DNA from: Sipunculus nudus
Lineage: Eukaryota; Annelida; Sipuncula; Golfingiida; Sipunculidae
NCBI GenBank assembly: GCA_026874595.1
Contig: CM049306.1
Span: forward strand, 59,652,019-59,716,018
DNA length: 64,000 nucleotides
Reading direction: 5' to 3'
Under the pieces are notes generated by a model, which saw nothing but the letters and a program-made list of their open reading frames with translations, was not told the DNA's origin and ran no database searches. Within the stretch, counting starts at the first letter, position 1. Each line of letters begins with the position of its first letter. The position numbers and the translations under genes are program-made. Of this stretch, positions 33,730-45,700 are shown piece by piece.

Positions 33730-35882
33730 AACACTAAACAGGTGAGAACGACCAGCTCTAACAGCTGTAAGACATGCCCATCTCAATGTACAAAATATTC
33801 TTAGCAATAAACCAATCATGCTATTCAAAGTCTAACATTTCATCATTTCTTATCATTCTCATTTAAAATAGTTCTGAGTCTGCTTAATATAATCTGCTGT
33901 GTGTATCTGACAAAGATAAACATATAACTTCTTAATGAAGACTGTTCTTTTTTAAATAGATCATAATATAGAACCTAAAAATCAGCTGTAACAGCGATTT
34001 CCTACAGCCAAATTGAAACATTACACATGTAAGGCAAGGTTCAAGTTTAGAATACCAGCCCTAAAGTTCAAATGTTTTGAATTATGTAAAATGCTTTAAT
34101 AACTCATAAATAATGCTGATTGCTTATCATATGATAGGTCTGTTTTAATAAACAAATGACATACAATATTAAGGGTTCATATGGCAATACATAAAAAGAA
34201 ACATAAAATAAAGGATGTGTTTTTGAACTCATTGAATGTACCACAGAACCAATGTGACAATGACATCTGTGTATCATTAATGACAATATTTAAACCAAAC
34301 ATTAAACTATAAAAATTAATATACACTGACTCATTATACACTGACTTAGTTATTACAAGAAAATCCCAATATTAGTAATATTATGCCTACAAAATTTGGT
34401 ATCAATCCGCCATCCTTATTGTGTTTGTCTGTCACTATGCAGTTGTTCCACAGAAGTACACATCATGTGGCTTGTCTGTCATCAATGACACCATGCACTG
34501 ACAACAAACAAAACATGATAATAAGTATCAATGAAATTCATTGATACAGGAGCAATTTTCTTGACAACTGTTCACTCCACTGAAGTTTACTGTAAAACAC
34601 CATAAATGTAATCCTAAATATTATTTACATCCTTTATGTGCCTCAAACTGCAACTGACCTAAAGCCAACAAATTCACGGAGCATAAGCTTAGTAAGTGCC
34701 TATTCCTTCTAGAACCTTAAATTGAACAAGAATGCCAGGGTCTGTGTGTGTGAGCTTAAATCACATCTGTTTTATAAAATCACATAATTCTACCAACTGG
34801 TGTAGCTGCAATGCTTGCTTACTAACCAATCACCTATGCAGGGCTCATGCCAGATATATATTACTCATTCGATTTACCCACTGCTCTCAAAGACCATCTT
34901 TGCCACATGCAGCTCCCAGGGCATGGGACTGGACCACTGGGACTGGTATCTTCACACTCACAAGAACAGGACACGGGTTTGCAAAAGAAAACCTGCAACT
35001 TCCCACGGCATAAAGTGTATATCCATCACCAAAAGAGGTTTAATGTACATTCTCCAACATCTGGTGATATTGTTACCTCTCATCTTAATACTATAAAGTC
35101 TGTGGCAGTCAGGCTTTCAGAGGCCTTGATTTTGTGAGCCGACCTGGCATATATTTCATGAATATTGAAGATGGCAATGAACTCATGACACCTGTTTTAC
35201 ACAACTGCCGGAACATGTCTGTTGCTAGTTCAAGAACAAATGTTTTGCAATGTGGAAGGGTATCAAAGATTTGACCAATTAAATAAAGCCACACAAACCT
35301 GTTCCATTTCTGGTGCTTGCATGTTCTTGTTCAGTGTGTTAGTAGTGTGTAGTTAACATTGGAATGGCAGTTTTGATTTTGGCCAGACAACTTGCAGACT
35401 TGTTCATTTTTCGTGAAGTAAGACACCTGTAAGGCTCCTTGAATCAAGGTCTGTCACAGAATTGGTTGAATTAGGATGTTACTTCAACAACTTGATCCAA
35501 CTAAAGTCATCCATATCACATGATGGAACATAATTATTCCAAACCCTTTCTCCCATTAATCAGATAAGGGGTTTTACCCAGTTTCAGGCGCATGTAAACA
35601 CATCATAGGCTGTATCATAACAATGACTTGAACACAGAATACAGCCATTTGTTAATCAGTCCTGCAGTGTCACATCATCTGTAACAAAGTCTTATAATCA
35701 CAGTCAAATCATCTTCATTGTAACCATCAATGAATCTGAAAATTAAAGCTCTCCTCCTACTCCACCACAACATGAGAAGAGCGTTTTTTCTAATCAACTT
35801 CACCTATCCAGGGTTTATACATTTCAAATATCAACAAATCGTGAAATGATACAAAGTACATCAAAGTTATGTGCTAATTACT
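31927..35882. other. Intergenic, no gene supported
   Basis: Contains a C14 run near 32758 and low-copy repeat phrases (TTGACCTTATTAAATATGC-type, 33040-33200). The microsatellite palindrome at 33681-33729 is listed separately. Overlapping open frames near 34732-35137 on + and 33140-33586 on - have no recognisable domain or splice context. Confidence 0.5.
33681..33729. repeat. (GT)5(AT)n(AC)5 palindromic microsatellite
   Basis: GT repeats run into AT repeats and then AC repeats, so the tract is a near-perfect palindrome of about 49 bases that could form a cruciform. Confidence 0.95.
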
Positions 35883-36504
35883 CAGGGCTCACACAAAATT
35901 TAAGATTTCTTTTCAAGGTGCTTTCAAGGTTCAATAAGGATAAATTTGTATTTTGAAAGGTTTTCATCTGACCAATCCTCTTATTTTCTATACTGTTTCT
36001 TCTTTTTGAAACCGCACTTCCATTTAAAACTGCACCTACACTTTGCAAAAATCCAGGATGAAATCCTGCTAGACAGTCAAATAGATTCATTCCTCATGCT
36101 AAAATTCTTTTTTTTTATGAAAATAATATTTGTCACAAGGCCTTGTCTGTCACAGCTGGCAATTTAAGTGAAATTTTAAAATCTTTATAACAGCCTTGAA
36201 AATACATACTTTATGTTCAACAATTTTAAAGAAATGTGGAAGCCCTGTTACTTCCCTAAGTTGTGTTATATTTTGTCATAAAGTATCCAAGTTCTGGTAC
36301 GTTAACAGTCTTTATACCTGATTTTATGATAAAAAAAGAACAATGATAAAGTTATTTATAAAATGCCAGAAAATAAATTTCAATTATTTGTCAGGACCAA
36401 ATGTCTACAAAATTTTCTGAAATTCCATGCCCATTTTTAAGTCCTTGACCTAAACACTGCATTTTTCATGACTTTTTTAAGGTCTTTATCCTGTATGAAC
36501 CCTG
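35883..36504. mobile_element. hAT-like MITE downstream of MARCHF5
   Basis: Begins CAGGGCTCACACA and ends TGTATGAACCCTG, imperfect inverted repeats of the hAT CAGGG type. Matching subterminal pairs (TTTTCAAGGTGCTTTCAAGG versus TTTTTTAAGGTC-type) support one element. No clean 8-bp duplication is visible. It lies 119 bases past the MARCHF5 stop codon on the transcribed side, so the 3'UTR may run into it. Confidence 0.6.
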
Positions 36505-36623
36505 CAAATCTCTCTGACCAACAATTCATCCGAGTAATCGATCACATGATCAGACATTAATCACATTAATCTGCATTGTATGGCCTGTAGTAAGTGCATG
36601 GCACCATCACATTGGCGTATCTC

Positions 36624-36776
36624 TCATTGTTTCGGCTCCCCATGTTCAGTGGGTGTTCCGTTGCTACTGGTGTCTTCTGGGAAATCCAAAATTTTACGCT
36701 GTGCTTGTCTGGTGTACTGCTGCTGTTTGAAATATATTTTTAGCACTCCTTTGATTGCAATAAAGGCAATACCACC
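36624..36776 (-). CDS. MARCHF5: MARCHF5 exon 6 (terminal)
   Basis: Acceptor TATATTTTGCAG on the reverse strand; begins GGIAFIAIKGVLKIYFKQQQ (fourth membrane segment and basic tail) and ends at TGA 36624-36626. The C-terminal 15 residues, rich in Glu, Thr, Ser and Pro, differ from the vertebrate tail. Confidence 0.93.
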   Translation of the reverse strand, partial: GGIAFIAIKGVLKIYFKQQQYTRQAQRKILDFPEDTSSNGTPTEHGEPKQ

Positions 36777-39700
36777 CTGCAAAATATAACATGAAATCAT
36801 GTAGTAACAGTTAAATAACAACCATTAATTATATTATAGGTCCTTCCACTATACCTCTGTCAACCTTTCGATGTTTATCATTTGGTAAAGCAAGCAAGCA
36901 TAAAACTTTTCTTGTGAAACCTAAAACTGACAAGAAGACTAATAATTTACACTGATCATGTAAATAGGAAATCAATCTTTAGAAGAATATTTTAGATACC
37001 GTCACCTTCATGAAATGCTGAAATTTAAACTTAACACCTGATCCTTGGGTCATAACTCTAAGCTCACTAGCATGTTATTTTCTCATAATATTCATACAGA
37101 ACTAATTGTCATATTCTTTAGGAGCTTGACTACCAAACTTTTATAATTTACAGTATGAGGGGCAGACTTGGGGTCTGATCAAAATATTCAATTCCAATTC
37201 AACTCCTATTCTGGATTTTTTAATCAGATTTCAGTTTTAATTCAATTCAATTCTATGTGTTGAGAAAGAGTATACATTCAAAGTCAATTCAAATAATTTA
37301 TATTCAATTCAAAATTTAGAAATGTACAAATCATCTGGTTACAAGTCATTTCGATGGTGTGTTTACTGCAGGGATTTAACTATATTTCACACAAACCTGA
37401 CACTCACTATTACTATTACCATACTTTTGTTGTTTTTAACTTGGTAGTATACTTGTTTCAGTGTAATGGACATCAGTTTACTCAATATCAAATATTACTG
37501 ACCAGTAGCGTCCTCTGGAAGTTGCTGCCTACATTACCAAACATGAGCTTTCCAACAATGGTGGCTATTGTTGGCATGATCAGAGCCCCACATAACACCC
37601 TGGTAGCTGATAATGGATCTGAGAGTGGCCCAATGTCAGCTGGTATCCTCGCATGGCCTGCATCTATAACAACAACACCATTAGGACCTGCATCAGCAAC
37701 TTCTTGGTGAGTGAATATTTTACTGCTTGATTTACCTTTTTCAACAACACTTCCTTTTAATAGCAATAACAATCTAACAGATAAAATAGAAGGTACCCAG
37801 AAGACTGCCTACCTCTGTCAGAACTGAACAAGAGACCCTGGGGTCATGACGCTCACCTGATCTGTGACACTAAGAATTCCATCATTTCTTATTGCTGTCT
37901 TTTTAGCATTTCTGCAATTGTGTCTACAGCAGCTGTGAAGAACTTATATAAAAGAATTTTCTTAAAAAATTTCCAAGGTGATAGAGACATGTAAATGAAG
38001 CACGTCCTTTCAACTTGTGCATTTAATGTAAATTATTTGTTTGCTGGGCTATTAAGACCCATCCAGGTTGAATAAGTTTACCAAATTTTTGTAGGATCCA
38101 TGCAACTGATAATGAGATATCTCATCTAAAGTCGGAATTTCATACATCAACAGCACAAAATGATAAAATTTCGCAACTGTGTCTACAGTAGTTCTGAAGA
38201 AAAAGCTTGGCCAATTATCCTCATGCTTTGCATGGTAACAAAGATATATGTGCAAATGATGCAAAATGTCTTATTTGAAGGCAAAGTTTGACCTTTAATT
38301 AATATGTCTTATTTTCTCAGAACCAAAAATACAAAGAAATACATAACTCACAGGATATAGGTCACAGTGACCTAATCTTTGGCATGCAATGAGATTTACC
38401 CAGAAGTTTTATCTATCTGGATGTTAAGTAAGAATATTCTATGTCCAACAGTTATTATTTGTGCCCCATTACGGAAGAAGGACAAAGGGAGGTGGCTATG
38501 GCTCAGATGATATATGGTAAGCTCAGCTAAAATCCCCGCTTCTTCAATCCTTAAATTTATCCTGATTTGCACCAAAATTTTATAAGATTATCCCTGGTCC
38601 ATACGACATTCTAAAAGTTTCATGGATATTAATCTGGTAGAAATTTTGCATGATAGAGAAACAAATCAGCAAACAAACACACTGAAGACAAAACCTTGGT
38701 GGATGTAGTGAGTGTGGTTAGCTTTAATGTTTAAGTGGCCAGTGGAGACTGCAGAGTGGTTTGTACAGTTTTTTTTTTTTTTTTTGTTTGGTCTGTTTAA
38801 CAAGTGACCCAGGGGTCATGACACTCAGCTGACTAGGAAGACATTGACAAAAGGCATTTTTTTTAATTTAATCTTCTGAATGCCAAACTTTGTAGTTGGT
38901 ATCCCCATTCAACTGAAGCACTGCTCAGTGGATGTGCAAGGAATCTTAGTGATCAATGCATTAGCTGTTCAGATATTTGAGCTTTGGTAACAATTTTTAA
39001 TTATTCTTGGGAGGTACTTCTGAGCCCCATAGCTCGGAGGATATGGGTAACAGAGCCCTAATTTTAGGTTTCAAAGGAGATTTTTCATGGACCTCTCTGG
39101 ATGTCAAGTGAGAAGGTTCTAGGTCCAATGGTAACATTTTGTTCCCTGTTAACCGACAAACACATGTCTGAAGGTCTCAAAAATAGGGGGGAAAATGCGT
39201 AAAAATTTGAAAAAAAAAAATTCAGGTGGCGCCATGAGTCTAAGGAACTGATGAAACACTCCAAGATCAATATGCATGCAAAGAATCATGGTGATCAATG
39301 CATTAGTTGTAAGATACTAGAGCTTTTTACCAAATTTAGCTTATTACCAAAACCAGAATATGGGTAGTTGACAAGCCACTACTTGTATCCGCAAAAAACA
39401 GAGTGGGACAGGTGAAGTGAGACATGGATTGAGTGGCAAGGGTAAAAAGAGTGAGGTGTGTTGCATTTTAGCATGGATGTCTGCAGCCGAAATGTTTATG
39501 TAGGTTGCGCTACCTACCACAAAATCCAGAAAGCTGTCCAAGTTTTATACATATGCAAATTTTAGGCAGATACATCAAACCACTACTTGTATATGAGTGA
39601 TTTTATCCCACAGCAGACAAACATAATGACGCTGTGCAAAAATGGTGACAGGTGGCGCCACCAATTTTCTGTATGATTAAGAGCTATGTGAGATCTAAAC

Positions 39701-42700
39701 ACATGCAAAATTTCAGGGGGATATGTCAAACCAGTCCTGAGATATAAGCCTGAATGTCTGCAGGTGAAACATAAATGTAGGTGGCGCCACCTGCCAAAAA
39801 ATCAAGAAAGCTATCCAAGATGTATAAACATGCAAAATTTTAGGCAGATAAGCAGGGCTTGCCCTGCCTATTTGCCAGTTTGCCAATGGCTAGCAATGGG
39901 AAGATCTGGCGAAAGAAAATCCTCTCTAATATAATATATTATAATTTATTGGCAAGAACCATCTTTCCTATGCCCTTAGGCCTTAAAAAATTTGTTCTTC
40001 GTTTCCGATTACAGTGGTGAAATATATAGAGTACGTAGTTAGGGAATTTATTTTATTTTTAATATTTTTTTTACCATGTTATATAAATAGTCTTTTTAGA
40101 AGACAATTTTTAAGATTTGATTTTGCTGCTGTTGCTCAGAATACATTAATTCACAAATAGGTTTTAATTAAATAATCCAAAAAGGATATACCATGTCCTC
40201 CAATGTTGACCCACTTCCATAAAAAGAACGAGGAACCAGGTTGCAATATTACCCCCACCCTGACTAAAGAAGGCTGGTACATGGTAATCTAATGATCTCC
40301 TGCATAAATATGCACACTGTATACTCTGTGTTACACATTTATACCTAATTTACTCCTATGACATAGAACAAGTAACTGAATCATTACTGTGATATAATTA
40401 GCGGTAATTTCAATTATCTGTGACTAGTACAACATCTATGAAGTGACCTTTTTGTGCCCCATGGCTCAAGGCTCAAACTGCAAATAAAAAACTAGACATT
40501 TGTTGGCACCGCAGGTGCCAGAGTATCCCCAGACATAGTACACCCCCCCCCCCCCTTTAAGAATAGGCCCCAATTTTTAGCAGCATATACTGACACTTGG
40601 CAAGCAATTACTGTTTCTTCCATCTATCAATCCACAATCTTTTTGAAGATGTTGGTGCTGTGACCTTGACCTTTTGGCACATCACAAGCTATCCAAGATC
40701 TTCTGATTTTGATTTTGGGACCAATCCATGCAAACGATCTTGAGATATTTAAGAGTTTGTGTAATTTTCAGCAGAAATGGACCTATTCAAGGTCAAGGTC
40801 ACTCTCTTAGCCTCCTGTGACCTTGACCTTTAGCCTCATGACCCCAAAATCAATTCGGGTCTTGCTTTTCAATGGGACATATACAAGTCAAGTTTGAAAT
40901 CCATACATCAATAAAAAGCAGGAATTATCATCCAGAAACTAATTTTTGGACAGATGGCTCCTGTGACCTTCATGTTTGACCTTGTGACCTCAAAATTGAT
41001 AGGGGTCTTCCACTCTTGGCAGGTGAACTATATGTGCAAGATAAGATCTGAGATGAATTGTTTGGCTGAAAATGCATCCACAATCTTTTTAAAGATGTGC
41101 CCTGTGACCTTGACCTTTGACCTCATGACCCCAAAATCAATTCAGGTCTTGCTATTCCAATGGGTCATATACAAGTCAAGTTTGAAATCCATACATCAAT
41201 AAAAGCAGGAATTATTATCCAGAAACTAATTTTTGCCAGATAGCTCCTGTGGCCTTGACCTTTGACCTTGTGACCCCAAAATTGATATGGATCATCCACT
41301 ATTGGCAAGTGAGCTATACATTCAAGATGGAAGACCTTGGATGAAAGTTTGGCTTAAAAAGCATCCACAGTATCTTTCAAGATCCGAGTCCAGTGACCTT
41401 GACCTTTTACCTCATGACCCTAGAACCTATAGGGTTCTTACTTCAGTGGTGGGCTATACACAGGTCACGTTTGAAATCCATATGGCTATCAACACTGGAG
41501 ATATCATAAGAGGGGTGTGATTTTCACCAAATATGGACATATTAAAGGTCAAGGCCACTCTCATGGTAAAGGTCATGACCCAAATGTAAATAGACCTCAT
41601 CCCATAACCCATCTCTCTACATGTGCATAATATGAAAGAAATCTGTCCATTAGTTTTTGACTTATAATGCTTACAGTACTGTCAAGTGGCAATTATGGGC
41701 GTAAAAACAAGAAAAGGATAATAGGTGGCACCACCAGTTTCCGGTACATCACAAGGCTATCCAAGATCTTTGGTCACCTTGATTTTTGGACCAGTCCATG
41801 CAAGCTTACTTGAGATATTTAAGAATTTGTATTATTTTCAGCAAAAATTTTTTGAGTTATCCCGCTCACAAGGTTTTTCTGCGGCGGCGGCGGCGGGAGC
41901 GTCGTGAAACCATAGTATCCCGACTTTGTCTGGGGATACAATAATTTTAGATTGGCTAGATTTTCTTGAAGTTGGGTTTGAATACTGGAAACAAAGAACA
42001 TTTTTTAGGCCTTACTGAATGAGCAAAACAAGACTATAATATTGTGAAATAAAAGTTTATTGAGAAAGACTCGTCTTCAGTTGATTTAATTATAGTGAAT
42101 ATATGTAACTATATATATTCAACGCAAAGTCACATAGAATAATCATGAATTGCACTGTCCACACATTTTTTTATATTCATATTTATATTGTTATAATATG
42201 ATAAATTCATGATATTTCAGATTCTGCTCAGTGGTAAATATGGATATTCAGAGAATAAGTGTTGGCTAAGGTGTTTCTGAAATGGCTAAAGAAAATTCCT
42301 GTTTGCTAAAATTTTGGCTAAAGATTTTTTGGAAGCAGGGCAAGCCCTGGATAAGTCAAACCACTACTGAGATATGAGTGATTTTATTCCACAGCAGACA
42401 AACAGACACACGCTGTGCAAAAATATTGCAGGTGGCACCTCAAGTTTAGCGTATAATATAGAGCCATGCGAGATCTACACATGCAGAATTTCAGGAGGAT
42501 ACAGCAAACCAGTCCTGAGATGTCTGCAGCATAAACATAAATGTAGGTGGTGCCACCTGCCACAAAATCAAGAAAGCTATCCAAGATGTATAAACCTGCA
42601 AAATTTTAGGCAGATAAGTCAAACCACTGCCGAAATATGAGTGATTTTATCCCATGGCAGACAAACAGACGGACGCTGTGCAAAAATGGTTGCATCATGA

Positions 42701-45700
42701 AGATCTATACATATACAAAATTTTGGCCCAATTGGTCAAACGGTTCCCGAGATATGAGCTTGGATGTCTGCATCGTAAACATGAATGTAGGTGGTGCCAC
42801 CTGTCATAAAATCAAGAAAGCTGTCCAGGATTTATACACATGCAAAATTTCAGGTGGATAAGTCCAACCAATGCAGAGATATGAGTGATTTTATCCCAAG
42901 GCAGATGAACAGATGGACACTGTGCAAAAATTGTTGCAGGTGGCGCCACCATTTTTTAACATATGTTATAAAGCTATCCAAGGGCTACATTTTTGCAATG
43001 ATATGTGGGTTTATGTGTGAAAACAGATGCACAAATAGACGCTGGGCAGAGAGGAAAGGTCAGAAGTCAACCAAAAATGAGGGCGCAGCAGTTCACATGT
43101 GACCTGAACATAATTCCGAATTTAAAACAAGGGACCTACAGGTCACGGCGCTCAGCTGTTATATATGATATAAAAATATGATTTAGAAATGAGGCACATG
43201 CTGGTTTTATGTGGTAATAAGCTGTATTATGAGTTGTTGTTGTTTAGCTTATGTATGATTTTGATAGTACCTTTGGAGACAGGAAAGAGGATTAATTTCA
43301 TTTATTTTATTAACAAATGGAGTGCGATTGTCACACAGATTTTGACTTGGCCATATAACTTATAAGCAGAACATATAATATAAGAGTTTAACTATTTATT
43401 AAAAAATTACAAATATTGTCCCAAATATAATTTTTATTAAAAATAATAAGAGAATAGTATGATTTTTTTCAAATAAAATATAACTGAAATGATTATTAAA
43501 ATAATATTAAAGAATATATTCATGAATGCATTCATTAATACATTTTGAAAGTATTTGCACTGGTATTCATATACTTTCATTTTTACCTGAATTCCCATTC
43601 TTATGAAAGAAATTTTATAATGGAGTACATATTCATATTCGTGTTTAAATACAATTGCAAAGTATTTGCACCATGTCTGGTATTTATTCAGTTTTCACCA
43701 AACAATGATGTTGAGAATCCAAAATATACAAAATTCACACATTTAAATAATGATTATAAGTACCTGGTATTATGGCTTTTATTTATATTTTTAAAAAAAT
43801 GTAATATATTCATTTTGGACTAATTTCACATCAATGTACTAACTATAGACACAGTAGGAATCTAGATAATGATATTATCAACTGCATCTTTGTCTATCAT
43901 TATTTCCTTCATATGATCCCTGATTAGTAATGAATAATATGATTTACTTTTTTATCATTAAAATTGAACTGAAAAATACCATAGGTGACTGCATGGTGTT
44001 ATTTGGAATACGTGACATTCTATCCATCGATACAAGATTCTTATATCATCGGTAACTGCAAGTTAATTTCCTGTTATTATCAACTAACAAATTCCTTTTC
44101 TATTTTTCTTTAATTTGTTTTTAAAAACCAATAAAAATTTATTAATTTATTGTTTATTGTTATGTTGTTGGTTAAAACTACTAGATGAGTTGGGTTGGAC
44201 ACCTGGATCAACTGTGGCTGGCCATTTTATAATAAGCTGCCTGGAGCCCCAGTTTATGCCTCGCCTCAAGCATGCATAATTTGCTGAAAGTTCAACAAGG
44301 TCAACATACAGGTGACTCAAGAGGTGCTACAGAGAGCCAAGGTCTGACATGGTCTCATAAAAACATTAATAAAAGCTACAATTTTTGGCCAATTTCTTTC
44401 AGCTTTCTAAACTTAAAAGCTGAAATCCTTATGTGTGCATGATATGATTATTATATCAACAGTGCTCACAGGAAACAAACATGCCATGGTCTAAGTTGGG
44501 CAAAATTTAAGGTACTAATTTTATATTTATACTAATAACTTATAAAATTTGAAAAATTCAGAACTAATTTTGGGTATTCAATTGAATCTTGATTAAATAA
44601 TGTTACATCCCTGACAAAAAATCTCTAGCTTTAGCAATCCTCTTGTTAAGGGAGTAAATATATTTCTTGATTTTTTACAAATTGCATTATGTTTGGGCCA
44701 ATAACTTAAAACAATTACGCAATACTGACATCATTTCTGGCATGTGCATAGAGAATGTATAGAAAAATATGTATATTATATATGATTAAAGTCAGATCAG
44801 TGGTTTTGATATTAGGCAGTCTTGAAGTGTAACTATGGGTTTTTAATGGAAAAATGAAGTTTTTCATTAAATATCTCATAGGTATTAAGTCCTAGTGACT
44901 AAATTCTTGGCATAGTAGGGGATTTTTGAGACATCTAATTGCATGCCAAATTTTAGGAACTGAGAGCTGAAGCTGGGGAGCTGAGCACTTGCAAACTGCA
45001 TGACACTAGCTTGATGTAAACAATATGTTACATGGTGCTTGAAAACTTGAATAAAATCTACAGTTTTTGATCAACTGGTTTCAAATTGTTGGTGTTTACA
45101 GGCAAAATGCAAAAAAAAAAAATGCTGTGAAAATTAAATCCACAGTTCTTACAGGAAAAAAACTTGCCATGGTCAAAGTTAGGCAAAATTTAAGGTACCA
45201 ATTTTTTATTTTTGTTAATATTTTAAAAAATTTAAAAGATTTTGATCTAATTTTGGGTATACAATTTAATTTTGATTAATTAAAGTTATATTACTGGAAA
45301 AAAAGTTTATAGCTTTAACATATTTTGTGTTAAGTGATCAAACATCTTTCCTGATTTTTTACACAATGCATTATGTTTGGGCCCATAACTTTTTAAATTT
45401 ACATAATACAGACATAATTTCTGGCATGTACATAGGAACTATATACAGGAATAATTATGGTAAATATGAGGAAAAACAGATGAGTGGTTTTGATATTAGG
45501 CAGTCCTGAAGTGTAAAAATAGGTTTTTAATAAAAAATTGAGGTTTTCCTTAATTTCTAAAAGGAACGAAGTCGCAAAGACCCAGTTTTCGGCTTGGTAG
45601 GAGATCTTGGGGATATCTAACATTATGCCGAATTTTGGATTCTCAGGTCTCACGGTTTCAAAACGTGCCACATCTATGGACGGACGGACGGACAGACGGA

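Noticed and set aside
34732-35137. Three overlapping open frames on +
   Set aside because: Three frames are open over the same bases with no homology recognised in any; likely chance.
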